Shown: piece after piece, positions 48,924 through 58,175 of the stretch
Position numbering within the stretch: position 1 is the stretch's first letter
Layout of the letters: every line of letters starts with the position of its first letter
Assembly (NCBI GenBank): GCA_023091735.1
Contig: JALKBU010000103.1
Location: forward strand, 1-64,000
Length of the DNA: 64,000 bases
From: Trichomonas tenax
Lineage: Eukaryota; Parabasalia; Trichomonadida; Trichomonadidae
Direction of reading: 5' to 3'
Program-made: the position numbers and the translations under genes
The notes under the pieces: model-generated
Told to the model about the DNA's origin: nothing
Seen by the model: the letters and a program-made list of their open reading frames with translations, nothing else
The model's database searches: none

Positions 48924-49389
48924 ATCAATTTTCAAAAATCATTTAATTTTCAATAAATTCATGTGTCAGGTACCGAAAGTTGTCACGAAAAGTGATACAA
49001 AAGTGATATTATCTGACATGTAAAGTCCTTTAATCATTCAAATTATGTATTCGTTTTTATTTCAAAATCGCGTATGACGGGAAGAACTGGGGACTATATT
49101 GACACAGGTACCACGCATGTTAGTAGCTAAACTCACAGATCTTCCTTTCATACCCCATTATTAAGAAATCAAAGATTTCCACTTCAGAACGCCTCTGAAG
49201 AGCAAAATTAAATGCTTGATTGGGACTTGTAGCCAAAGTGCTAGCAATCCAGCCCACAGTTCTTCCTTTCAGACTCGATTTTCGAAATAATCAGAGATTT
49301 ACAGAATGCTTCTTATATGAAATAATATAATTTTCATTAATTATTTTTTATCAAAACCCTTTTTACAGTAAAACAACTCAAAAATTCTT
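48924..49389. repeat. Spacer with an approximate direct repeat
   Basis: 49122-49183 and 49238-49303 share AGATCTTCCTTTCA/CAGTTCTTCCTTTCA and AAGAAATCAAAGATTT/GAAATAATCAGAGATTT about 115 bases apart. CTGACATGTAAAG (49013) is a motif copy. No gene is seen. Confidence 0.35.
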
Positions 49390-50440
49390 TTTTTTTTATT
49401 GGCTCCACTTTTTTTCTCGTTGACCTTTTTGAGTTTTGCGATTTTTAACGAGTAACCCCCTTCCTGGACGAATCTGATGAAACATTTACGTGCTTTTTGT
49501 TGGTGCTGATTCTAGTGGTGCAATCTGTTTCATGATCTTAGCAAAGTATTACTTAATCATGATATGATTACAAACAGAAACCCATTACAAATCATTAATG
49601 GGCTTCTGTTATGAATCTCTTTGATGATTATAACAAATACATCTCACTATTATAGCGTTCGCTCGCTTATTTTTTCTAGAGTTCCCCTAGAAAAATCAAA
49701 AAATAGAAAAGAAAAAATATGCTACGCGCAGAAGTCAAACGGTATTCCTTTGCCCATACATCGAGCATACATAAAGTTATGCTACCTCAAGTTCACACAG
49801 AATTTGCTCATTGGTAACATTACATATCAAATTTTAGACTTTACATGACAAATATCAGATAATAAGTGTCGAAAATAGTGACTTTTGTTATTTTACATGT
49901 CAAAATTTGATGAAATCTTATGGAGGCATTGAGATCCTCAAGTTGAATAGACAAGCAAATGCTATATACATACTCAGCACCCCTGAAAAGCACCAATTTC
50001 TTATTAAAATAAATGGAAATACTAAATAAGTTAAATTATTGCTTTTTTAAAAATACAAAAACAGAGTCTCATATTCTTAAAATAATAATCTAGAATCACA
50101 CTATTTATGAATGTATTAATTATAATTGATTTTGTTAATATATTTATAAATGCTGCGTTTTAATATAGGCTACATCTATATTATTAACATGCAATTATAC
50201 CTGCTATAGATAATATAAGAGAAGAGCTTCCATCATCTTCCAATACAAGATAGTGTTTGTTTAAGCAAAATCACATTGGATGAGCGGCTTGGTCTTTGTT
50301 TGCAGAGATATTATTGATACCACTGTAAACAGAATCCCAGAAAGGCACGTAAATGTTTTATCAGATCTGATCTATAGGAGGGTCACTCGTTAAAAATCGC
50401 AAAACGCAAAAGAGTAAACGAGAAAAAAAAATTCAAGGGA
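49390..50440. mobile_element. Element with about 100-base terminal inverted repeats
   Basis: Left 49390-49500 and right 50341-50440 (reversed) share GTTTTGCGATTTTTAACGAG and AAACATTTACGTGC, with more scattered identity between. Within each end CTCGTT...AACGAG makes a subterminal hairpin. The interior (about 840 bases) has no transposase. It has a second hairpin (49566-49616, AACAGAAACCCATT and its complement) and two motif copies (49840, 49891). This suggests a non-autonomous DNA element. Exact ends and target duplication could not be fixed. Confidence 0.65.
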
Positions 50441-50503
50441 AAAAACAAAGTTCATTCAGATTTTTGCTTTGCTACAAAAAGGAATCACATCATTTACAAA
50501 AAT

Positions 50504-51103
50504 ATGAAGCACATCAAGTGTGTTGTCGTTGGTAATGGCGCTGTTGGCAAAACATGTTTATTGATCTCGTTCACAACAAACACATTTCCAAGTGAATACA
50601 TTCCAACAATTTTTGACAATTACTCTGCGAACTTAATGGCAGAAGGACAACCTCCAATAAAGCTTCAAATGTGGGATACAGCTGGACAAGAAAATTATAA
50701 GAAACTTAGACCTCTCTCATATCCATGAATAGATATTTTCTTGTTCTGCTTTCCGCTCATTTACAAGCCAAGTCTTGAAAATATCGAAACAATGTGAATC
50801 AAAGAAATCAAGGAATACTGCCCAGACAAACCATACATTCTCATTGGCCGCAAATGTGACCTGAGAGATGAATTTGAAGTGCATGCAGATGAATTGAGAT
50901 CAAAAGGATATGAACCAATTCATCGTATTGTCGGAGAAGAAGCTGCTAATAATATTGGAGCATGCAGTTTCATAGAATGCTCTGCATTGAAAGCATACAA
51001 TCTCACGTAGGTCTTCGATGAAGCAGTCAAGTATGCACTGTATCCACCAAACAGGGAACCAATAAAAGTTGAAGAAACAACAAAGTTTTGCCTCTTAATT
51101 TAA
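50504..51103 (+). pseudogene. Rac/Rho-family small GTPase pseudogene
   Basis: One uninterrupted frame of 200 codons encodes a whole Rac-like GTPase apart from three nonsense codons: TGA at 50726, TGA at 50795 and TAG at 51008. The P-loop GNGAVGKT, switch [28 protein letters not shown] (altered TKxDL), a SALKA block and a C-terminal CAAX box CLLI are all readable. No frameshift is present, so inactivation looks recent. A TCATTTAC initiator-like sequence precedes the ATG. The right end of a TIR element lies only about 65 bases upstream. Programmed readthrough cannot be excluded but is unlikely with three stops. Confidence 0.9.
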
Positions 51104-51387
51104 CTTTTCATATTTTTGATATAAACATCATCATTTCTGCATTAAAGCTATTAGCAATATGTGAAATATTTCCTTAAAAATGATTTCATTTAGCAACAGC
51201 AACTCCAGAAACAAGTATTTTCATATATTTTAATGAATGAAATTCAAATGAGTAGAATCCATCAATATAATGGAAATTTATCAACGAAATGTGTTCGAAA
51301 TGAACGAATATCGATTTCCATTTTATTAATTTTGTGTTTATATTGAACATATATATTTACTAAAAATACAAATGAATAGCTTTCAAG

Positions 51388-52161
51388 TTAAAATCCCCAT
51401 TTCGGCTGAGCAGTCTCTGCAGGCTTATTATCCTGAAGTACTACATATGGACTAAATTTATTATTTTTCATTTTCTTTTTAACAACCTTTTGAGTCCTCT
51501 CACTAACTTCAGCAACTGGAATATTCTGTTGCTGTTGGGAATGAGGCACATATGGAGAGAATTGATTATTCTGATTTTGAATTTGTTGATCTGTAAATCC
51601 AAAAGATGGAGCGGGTTGTCCATATTGTGTCATTGGGTTCATTCCAAACTGAGGAACCATCGGCTGTTGTGTTGGATAGTTTTGTTGAAGAACTGGCTGT
51701 GGACATGGATTTCCGAAAGAAGGCACATTCATTTGCGGTTTCTGGGTGAATTTAGGTGTGTTATTGACTTCACCGAGATATTGTGTGTTCTTGAAAAAGA
51801 TATGAAGTGGTGATTTTTCTATATCGGAATATATCGACATTGGTGCTTTCTCTGACTTCTTTGGAGCATTTGTTATGAAATCTTGAGGTCTAGGAATGTG
51901 TTTATTTGGCTGAGGCGCCATTTGTGGAGGATTTTGAGGCATTTGCATTGGAACTTGTTGCGACATCGGCATCTCCATCTGTGGCTGCATCATTTGAGGC
52001 TGCATTGGCATTTGTTGAGGCATCATCGGTGAAAAAACGTTTCCGGGCATGAAACCAAACCCTGGCATCTGTGTGTATCCGTAGAATGAATTCATCTGAA
52101 CAGGATTTTCCTGTGGAGAAACTTGAATCGTGTTTCCTCCCCAAAAGATCTGCCCAGACAT
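51388..52161 (-). CDS. Low-complexity Met/Pro/Gln-rich protein, unknown
   Basis: From the first true ATG (52161) the protein is 257 residues. Residues 30-95 are almost entirely Met, Pro and Gln. The remainder is Asn/Gln/Pro-rich with short FSPYV units repeated near the C-terminus (NNQFSPYVPHS and NNKFSPYVVLQ). A basic patch KVVKKKMKNNK lies between. No fold can be assigned. Such composition is common in disordered RNA- or transcription-linked proteins, but this is inference. It ends in KWGF. Confidence 0.6.
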   Translation of the reverse strand: MSGQIFWGGNTIQVSPQENPVQMNSFYGYTQMPGFGFMPGNVFSPMMPQQMPMQPQMMQPQMEMPMSQQVPMQMPQNPPQMAPQPNKHIPRPQDFITNAPKKSEKAPMSIYSDIEKSPLHIFFKNTQYLGEVNNTPKFTQKPQMNVPSFGNPCPQPVLQQNYPTQQPMVPQFGMNPMTQYGQPAPSFGFTDQQIQNQNNQFSPYVPHSQQQQNIPVAEVSERTQKVVKKKMKNNKFSPYVVLQDNKPAETAQPKWGF

Positions 52162-52210
52162 TCTTTTTCTGATTTTTGCCAAAGTAAGTTTACTTCGCGA
52201 CGATAAATTG

Positions 52211-52601
52211 TTTACGTGTCATAAATCAGATATTAAAAAAAGATTTTACATGACAAAAATTTGAAAGCTTATTTGAAACCATTTTATTTATTTCATTCTT
52301 ATCAAACTCTATTATAAGATATAATACAGCTCATTAAACTTTACGTTAGAGTTGTAAAGAAAGTTATAATATCTTTGATGCCTTTCTCATAAAGAAAAAT
52401 GTCCAATGTTTGTTTTCTCCAGAAAAAATTTACATGGCAAAAATGATACATTTTACCTGACAAATTTCTTTCAAAAATTCATGATTTTTAACAATAAATT
52501 GAACAATGAATTATTTACAAAGCAAAAAATACTTTACATGACATGATATAATTCATTCAATTTTGAAAAAGATTTTGACATTGAAATTTTACGTGGCAAA
52601 T
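52211..52601 (+). promoter_or_regulatory. Seven-copy motif cluster in a divergent promoter region
   Basis: Copies: TTTACGTGTCATAA (52211), TTTACATGACAAAA (52245), TTTACATGGCAAAA (52429), TTTTACCTGACAAAT (52451), TTTACAAAGCAAAA (52514, weak), TTTACATGACATG (52533) and TTTTACGTGGCAAAT (52587). They fill the 471-base region between divergent genes, all in the same orientation. Confidence 0.55.
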
Positions 52602-52632
52602 TATTTGTAGCTAAATTTTTTCATCAAAAAAA

Positions 52633-53424
52633 ATGTCACTGATTCTCCTCGTTGGTGTTCCAGGCTCTGGAAAAACGACATTAGCGAACAACCTGAAGAA
52701 GCACCTCGAAGCCATGGGACAGGAGACAGTCATTATCACCGAAAAAGGCGCTGAAGCGGGTTCTTATGATTCAACAGTTGCCGAGAAAATGAACAGAAGT
52801 GATTTTCTCGATCTCATCGGCAAAAGCCTCTCTCTTGAGAGAGTTGTCATCGCTGATGGACTCAATTTCATCAAAGGATACAGATATCAAATCTTCTGTC
52901 TCGCAAGAGAGCATCACCTTCGCTGGTGCGTCGCTTTCTGCGATGTCGATGACGAAACAGCGTTTAACAGATCGAAAGGCAAATATCCACAAGAAAAAAG
53001 ACTTCATAGACTTATTGGAAGAATGGAAAGACCGAAAGTTACAACAAAATTCGATAATCCACTCGTAACTGTTAAGGATCCGAACAGCGAGGAATCAATC
53101 AAAGAAATCATTACACATGCAATGAATAAAAACGCTAAACTTGTTCCTAAGAAGGCAACAAGTAGCTGCGCGGAATCTGCACAGATTAATGACAAAGTTG
53201 ATCAGCTTATTAACCAGTTCTGCGAGGAATTAGTTAAAGTTCAAGAAGCCACACCACCAGGCATTTCTCTTACTATCTGCGGTGCTACAATCACGCCAAA
53301 GAAGAAATTCAACCCTGCTATTCTCAAGAAGGCCAAACTTCAATTTGCTACGCGCGCTAAACAGCTTTCTGGAACTACAGAAGTTGTTCAGGCGTTCGCA
53401 GATAGCTTAACAGTTTCCCACTAA
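52633..53424 (+). CDS. KTI12: KTI12-family P-loop ATPase
   Basis: The 263-residue protein has the Walker A VGVPGSGKTT at its N-terminus and VVIADGLNFIKGYRYQIFCL, which matches the KTI12/PSTK block DSLNYIKGxRY. KTI12 binds tRNA and assists the Elongator complex in modifying wobble uridines. The C-terminal part KKFNPAILKKAKLQFATRAK matches the family's end. Together with the Trm82 homologue this gives two tRNA-modification genes in the window. L-seryl-tRNA kinase (PSTK) is a sister family; length and C-terminus favour KTI12. The start follows TTTTTCATCAAAAAAA. Confidence 0.88.
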   Translation: MSLILLVGVPGSGKTTLANNLKKHLEAMGQETVIITEKGAEAGSYDSTVAEKMNRSDFLDLIGKSLSLERVVIADGLNFIKGYRYQIFCLAREHHLRWCVAFCDVDDETAFNRSKGKYPQEKRLHRLIGRMERPKVTTKFDNPLVTVKDPNSEESIKEIITHAMNKNAKLVPKKATSSCAESAQINDKVDQLINQFCEELVKVQEATPPGISLTICGATITPKKKFNPAILKKAKLQFATRAKQLSGTTEVVQAFADSLTVSH

Positions 53425-53808
53425 TTCAGTTTAACTCTATGTATAAAGCCTTTTTCTATATTAATTTTTTTGATTCCTTTCATTACTGATGAAACCACAA
53501 CAAATTAAAAGTATAGATGCTGCCAATATAAACAATGTGTAGTTCTTTATTTAATCAATTAGTTTATTGATGAAAAATGTTATTATTGAAGATTTGATAT
53601 GATTCTATTTTTTAAAATTTAAAGATCAATCATTATTATAGCGAAGTATTTAAATTTTAGAATAATTTTTGTTAATTTTAGAGTTTTGAATAAAATTGAG
53701 ATGAGAGTTAAAATCGTGATAAATAGAAAGAGGTATTAATGTATATGTTATATTCATCAAAATCGAAACAAAACAAATTTCGCTAAAAAATACGTTTTTT
53801 TTAAGAGA
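53425..53808. other. Spacer, no gene seen
   Basis: AT-rich spacer between two plus-strand genes without motif copies. Confidence 0.35.
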
Positions 53809-55257
53809 ATGACTGAAGCCGAAGAGCCGCCGAAATTAGAGCCCAAAAAGCTTCCTTTTTCTCTTAAGAGCGACTTGACTGTTCGCGCTATGTCATCGCT
53901 CGGTGTTAAAGAAGAAGAACTCGAAATTCCCAATTTTGCTGAAATTCGATCTAAAAATAAAAACTTACAATTAGCAAATAAACTCTATCAACGCAAAATC
54001 GAAAACAGAAACAACCTCATAGACAAAATATCAGAAGAAAGGAAAAAATTACAGACTGAACAAGAAGATCAAACAAAAAGATTGGATGGCACTCTTGTTA
54101 AAGAGAAATTCGACTTCGAAAGGACAACAACACTTATAGAACAGAAAAATGAAACAAATAACAAGACATTAAAACGTCTTGCCATTCATCAATTGCGACA
54201 TAATTACAAAAAACAAAAAACAGAGGAAAAAATAGACAAATGCAATGCACTAACGAGTGACTTCACAGAAAAACGCGAACAGACACTGTCTCGTGCTTAC
54301 ACTGCTGTTCAAACACGCACATTTGCAACAGTTTCTAGAAACGAAGAAAATCCAAAGTTAGAGGAAGAACTAGCCAATGATATGCAGAAGCACGTTGAGA
54401 GAGCACAAGACAAACAAACAGAAATTAAAAATAAATATAAACAAAGTCGAGATGAAATGGATAAACACGTCGAGAAAGGCCGCAAGAAGTCCGCGGATAT
54501 CTTGAATACAAAGAAAGAGAAAACACAAACGAAAATTGATAGTTATGAAAAAATTGTTCAAAATCGATCAGAAATTGTCGCTCAACAGAAACAGAAGTTC
54601 GTAGAGAAAGGGCAGACTATTGCCGATAAAGCGACAACGATGAAGAACCACAATCACAAATTATTAGAAGATCTCACAAATCAAAGGAAAGAATACACAG
54701 AGAAACACTTCCAACACGCTCAGTCAGTCTTAGAGGAGCAAAATGCAAAGAAGCAGCAGAAGATCGCTGATGAAAAGGCAAGATTGGAGAAGATGACTGA
54801 CGCTGCAAACAAGATCTTCGAAAATCAAGTCCAGAAGCGCGAAAACTTCAGGAAAGAGCTCGAAACGAGAGACGAAAAACTCGTTGAAAGAATCAACACA
54901 ACTAAATCCGACAAAATCAATGATCTATTCGAGAAAGCGATGCAGCGTGATGAAAAGATTCAACAAGCGAGAAGGAATGCTGCAAGCATCTTAAACACCA
55001 CACAGGCTGAGCGCAGTAAAAGCTTACTCCGCAACACTGCAGAGCTCTCCGCTGTCACAAAGCAGAGAGCGAAATCAGAGCTCCAACTCGCAGCAGCTGA
55101 GCAAGACTTCGGAAATAAGAGAAGAGAACTCGAAAATGCACTCAAAGATGTTACTGACAAATCTGAAGAGGAACAAATTCGTACTCTCGTTAAAGTCCTC
55201 GATATATCCAAAGAAGAAGCTGCAGAAATTGTTAATACTGCTAAGCAGCCATATTAA
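53809..55257 (+). CDS. Long coiled-coil protein
   Basis: The 482-residue protein is nearly all charged helix (residues 60-460), rich in Lys, Glu, Gln, Arg and Thr, with few prolines after residue 45. The N-terminus (EEPPKLEPKKLPFSLKSDL) is unstructured and has no signal peptide. The last 35 residues (SEEEQIRTLVKVLDISKEEA) look like a small helical end domain. No enzyme motif is visible. It could be a cytoskeletal filament protein of the axostyle or costa type, which is inference from composition only. Confidence 0.72.
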   Translation: MTEAEEPPKLEPKKLPFSLKSDLTVRAMSSLGVKEEELEIPNFAEIRSKNKNLQLANKLYQRKIENRNNLIDKISEERKKLQTEQEDQTKRLDGTLVKEKFDFERTTTLIEQKNETNNKTLKRLAIHQLRHNYKKQKTEEKIDKCNALTSDFTEKREQTLSRAYTAVQTRTFATVSRNEENPKLEEELANDMQKHVERAQDKQTEIKNKYKQSRDEMDKHVEKGRKKSADILNTKKEKTQTKIDSYEKIVQNRSEIVAQQKQKFVEKGQTIADKATTMKNHNHKLLEDLTNQRKEYTEKHFQHAQSVLEEQNAKKQQKIADEKARLEKMTDAANKIFENQVQKRENFRKELETRDEKLVERINTTKSDKINDLFEKAMQRDEKIQQARRNAASILNTTQAERSKSLLRNTAELSAVTKQRAKSELQLAAAEQDFGNKRRELENALKDVTDKSEEEQIRTLVKVLDISKEEAAEIVNTAKQPY

Positions 55258-55724
55258 ACCTGTTCTTATTTATTTTATTATTAACGATTCATGTTTTTTT
55301 ATTCATCTTCAAAACTCATTTGCAATCACTTTACTATAGAAAAACAATGCTATTACAAGATAGAAACACATTTATGAAAATATATTTCGAATTTGTCAAA
55401 ATAATACAATGAGATTTCACATATTAGTGTTTTATATTCAAGAAACTATAATAGTTTTGATTAAAAAGGAAAATAAGATAATTATACAATTTGAATTGAT
55501 ATATTTAAAATTATGAAATTTGCATGGTGATATCATGTTTTATAGGCTATGGAATGATAGTGTTGATATGATTACAATATGGATAATAAAGATTTGATGA
55601 GATTTGGAGATGAATAAAAATTTTATTTGAGATTTAGTGAGAAGTATGGTAAGTAGATGATAAAAATGCGATCAAAAAAAGTTTTGCAAAATATATGTCA
55701 CTTTTTAAATTTATTTTTATTTGA
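55258..55724. other. Spacer, no gene seen
   Basis: AT-rich spacer between two plus-strand genes. Only low-complexity repeats of GAGATTTG-type words are visible near 55598-55640. Confidence 0.35.
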
Positions 55725-56936
55725 ATGTTCTCTTTATTTTCTTTTCTCTCTTTTTCCATTGATTACGACCTCCATTATCCTTTTAAAAATACGGCACCAG
55801 GTGAGTTCGGTCTATGGTCTGTTGCTGGCTCAACTTCGAATATGAAAACTTCAATCCACTTAAGTTCGCGTAAAGAGAAGCTAAACGGAGCACTGTGCTC
55901 ACGAGTTCCGACATCTATACAGAAATTCGATGTAGAAATGAACGTTTCTTTAATTTCTGGCACATTGCATTATTTATATACACAGGACGCTTGTCCTTTC
56001 AGCCAGAGGTATTTCAAAGGCTACTGGCGCGGTTTTAGCTTAGATTTCGAAGAATCAGGAAGTTCAACAAATCTTTCTTTTACGATTGTTAGAAATGACT
56101 ATTCATACAATACACAGCACTTATGCATGATAGATACATTAAATCCATATCTTAAGATCGTCGTTAATGAAACTGAAGCTTCAATTTACAATTTACAGGA
56201 TAAAGAATGGCAACAATGCGGTACAACCCATGTCTTCCCATTCCTTGTGGTCGGATACTTCTCATTTGCTGCATTTCCAACTGAAAAATTCGCAATTTCC
56301 AATATTTATAGTTTTAAATCTTCAATTCCAAAGGATCGTGTTGAAGAATACAACACAAAGCGCTTAGAAAAGTTAGTCAAGCGCATTGTCAATCCTAAAA
56401 ACAAGACAGAGCACAAAATGACCATCGCAGAGAGAATTTCATATTCAATTCCAGACGACAATCAATTCAGCAATTACTTTTTATACATCGACCAAATACT
56501 TGGCGAGATGAATCGCAGCCTCACAAAATCATTAGGATCAACAGAACTTCAGACTTTGGTTGATAAAATCATGAAAAAGAAGTTGAGCAGAATCGAAAAG
56601 AAGTTCGAAAAGAGGAAAGATATATTACTTGATATCGACGGAAACCTTAAGAACGTTAAAAGAACAATTGAAGCAGATTTAAGCACATTAGAATCGAATA
56701 TTTATTCAACAATGGAAACAACAAAGAGGACTGCTGTTGAAGAATTGAAGAAATTCTTGGAGAAGGCTCATTCTGCTGAGCAACTCACAAATAAGACAAA
56801 AGAAACGGCAAACAAAGTGAAACAGATGTGGCTTCCAACATTTTTGTACGTATTTGCATTTATAGAGCTTGCATTATATCTTGCTTTCTTCTTCCAAAAG
56901 AAGAAAGCTACACATAACTTTAAGAAATATGATTAA
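55725..56936 (+). CDS. L-type (legume-like) lectin cargo receptor, ERGIC-53/VIP36-like
   Basis: The 403-residue type I membrane protein has a short signal peptide (MFSLFSFLSF). A legume-lectin-like domain follows (about 15-215; YPFKNTAPGEFGLWSVAGST at the start). Then come a luminal coiled-coil stalk (about 260-370), one TM helix (LPTFLYVFAFIELALYLAFF) and a cytosolic tail KKKATHNFKKYD. This is the plan of ERGIC-53, which carries mannose-rich glycoproteins from ER to Golgi. The tail is lysine-rich, though not a strict KKxx end. The calcium-site residues could not be checked in detail. Confidence 0.8.
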   Translation: MFSLFSFLSFSIDYDLHYPFKNTAPGEFGLWSVAGSTSNMKTSIHLSSRKEKLNGALCSRVPTSIQKFDVEMNVSLISGTLHYLYTQDACPFSQRYFKGYWRGFSLDFEESGSSTNLSFTIVRNDYSYNTQHLCMIDTLNPYLKIVVNETEASIYNLQDKEWQQCGTTHVFPFLVVGYFSFAAFPTEKFAISNIYSFKSSIPKDRVEEYNTKRLEKLVKRIVNPKNKTEHKMTIAERISYSIPDDNQFSNYFLYIDQILGEMNRSLTKSLGSTELQTLVDKIMKKKLSRIEKKFEKRKDILLDIDGNLKNVKRTIEADLSTLESNIYSTMETTKRTAVEELKKFLEKAHSAEQLTNKTKETANKVKQMWLPTFLYVFAFIELALYLAFFFQKKKATHNFKKYD

Positions 56937-56952
56937 ATCGATGTTTTTGACA

Positions 56953-57064
56953 TTTACATGGCAATTTTTAAATTTTCAGAACATTACAAATCAAAATAAT
57001 TTTACAAAGCAAAATACATATTTACATGACATATTTTTTTTTCAAAACATTACAAGACAAAATT
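56953..57064 (+). promoter_or_regulatory. Motif cluster upstream of the Arf-like gene
   Basis: TTTACATGGCAATT (56953), TTTACAAAGCAAAAT (57001), TTTACATGACATA (57021) and TTACAAGACAAAATT (57050) fill the short spacer before the ATG at 57108. A TCATT initiator-like element follows at 57095-57099. Confidence 0.5.
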
Positions 57065-57107
57065 TATGAAATGCAGCAAAAACTTATAAACGTATCATTT
57101 TCAATAA

Positions 57108-57653
57108 ATGGGTTGTTGTGGGTCAAAATCCATCAAAAATGATCCAGATCCGCCGGATCCATTGAGAATTTGCCTTCTAGGATTACCTGGTGTCGGAAAA
57201 ACATCACTTGTCGAATATGTTGCAGGTGAATATGATCCACATCTCCGCCAAATTCCAACACTTGGCACAGTTGTTCGTTGTGTCAAATATAAAGAGCAAA
57301 AATGCATCTTTATGGACTGTGGTGGAGCTGCTGGACACGATGATGATTATATCGAATGTATTCACAAGGCGAATGCGATAATATACGTTATGGACCCTGT
57401 TTCAATACACCACGGATATACATTTACAAAGCAATTACTCGATAAAACAGCAGAAGAAATTATAGGTCAAAAAATTCCAGTCCTTTTTGCAATGCTGAAG
57501 ACGACAAATCAGTCAATTATCCCACTGATAAAGTCTCTTGTAGACCCTTACTTTATGGGCACATTTTATCAAATATCAACCCATTCATCCCTTAATGATC
57601 AGTTTTTAGACTCGTTTGATTGGCTGCTTGAAGCAGCCAATAACATGCTTTAG
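57108..57653 (+). CDS. Arf-like GTPase with altered nucleotide motifs
   Basis: The 181-residue protein starts MGCCGSKS, a good site for N-myristoylation at Gly2 and palmitoylation at Cys3/Cys4, so it should be membrane-bound. It has a P-loop GLPGVGKTS and switch I IPTLGTVVR (like IPTIGFNVE of Arf). G3 is DCGGAAGHD, with Ala where Arf has the catalytic Gln. The guanine-specificity motif NKxD is replaced by AMLKTTNQ. It is thus an Arf/Arl fold protein that may bind nucleotide weakly and hydrolyse slowly. A G-alpha-related origin is possible but lacks support. Confidence 0.72.
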   Translation: MGCCGSKSIKNDPDPPDPLRICLLGLPGVGKTSLVEYVAGEYDPHLRQIPTLGTVVRCVKYKEQKCIFMDCGGAAGHDDDYIECIHKANAIIYVMDPVSIHHGYTFTKQLLDKTAEEIIGQKIPVLFAMLKTTNQSIIPLIKSLVDPYFMGTFYQISTHSSLNDQFLDSFDWLLEAANNML

Positions 57654-57716
57654 ATTTTTATATTAGTTTTGTTTGTAAATTTAAAAATTGTTTACGCGGT
57701 AATTTAAAAAATAAAA

Positions 57717-58175
57717 TTAGAAGATTCTAAGGACTGGTGATGAGCTGCTTTCTTCCTTTGGCTTAGCTGGAACGAGTGGCTGAATCTTGCGGTTACGGAA
57801 GATATTTGCTTCATTTCTGAAGTTGTTTCTGAAATTGTCCTCAAAGTCGTTTCTGAAATTCTCTTCAAATTCGTTGCGAAGCTTGCTGGCAGGTCTCACA
57901 CCTGGTACGATGAGATAAATTGGCTTTGGCATGGCTGAGTTGCGAAGGATATCAGCGTACATGGATTTTGGGAAGAAGTATCTATCGGTATGTTTTGCAA
58001 TAATTGCATTTGACAGGAAATGTGCTCTTTGGCCATACTTGTAGACTCTGTTTTCCACACCAGAAAGAGCACTCTTCAAAGCGTCAACTTCCTTGCGGAG
58101 GGCCTTAAGTTCTGCAAGGAGAGACTCCAACTCGGAATCTTCCGCTCTCAGAGAAGCGAGGAAAAGAAAGAACAT
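57717..58175 (-). CDS. Small secreted protein with coiled coil and FRN repeats
   Basis: The 152-residue protein begins with a short signal peptide (MFFLFLASLRAE), similar in length to that of the saposin-like protein. Residues 13-45 form a coiled coil (ESLLAELKALRKEVDALKSA). Near residue 100-130 the units NEFEENFRNDFEDNFRNNFR repeat, a short tandem of about seven residues. A polar tail ends SSSSPVLRIF. No homologue is recognised. The clear codon bias and defined signal suggest a real, expressed, secreted or lysosomal protein. Confidence 0.65.
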   Translation of the reverse strand: MFFLFLASLRAEDSELESLLAELKALRKEVDALKSALSGVENRVYKYGQRAHFLSNAIIAKHTDRYFFPKSMYADILRNSAMPKPIYLIVPGVRPASKLRNEFEENFRNDFEDNFRNNFRNEANIFRNRKIQPLVPAKPKEESSSSPVLRIF

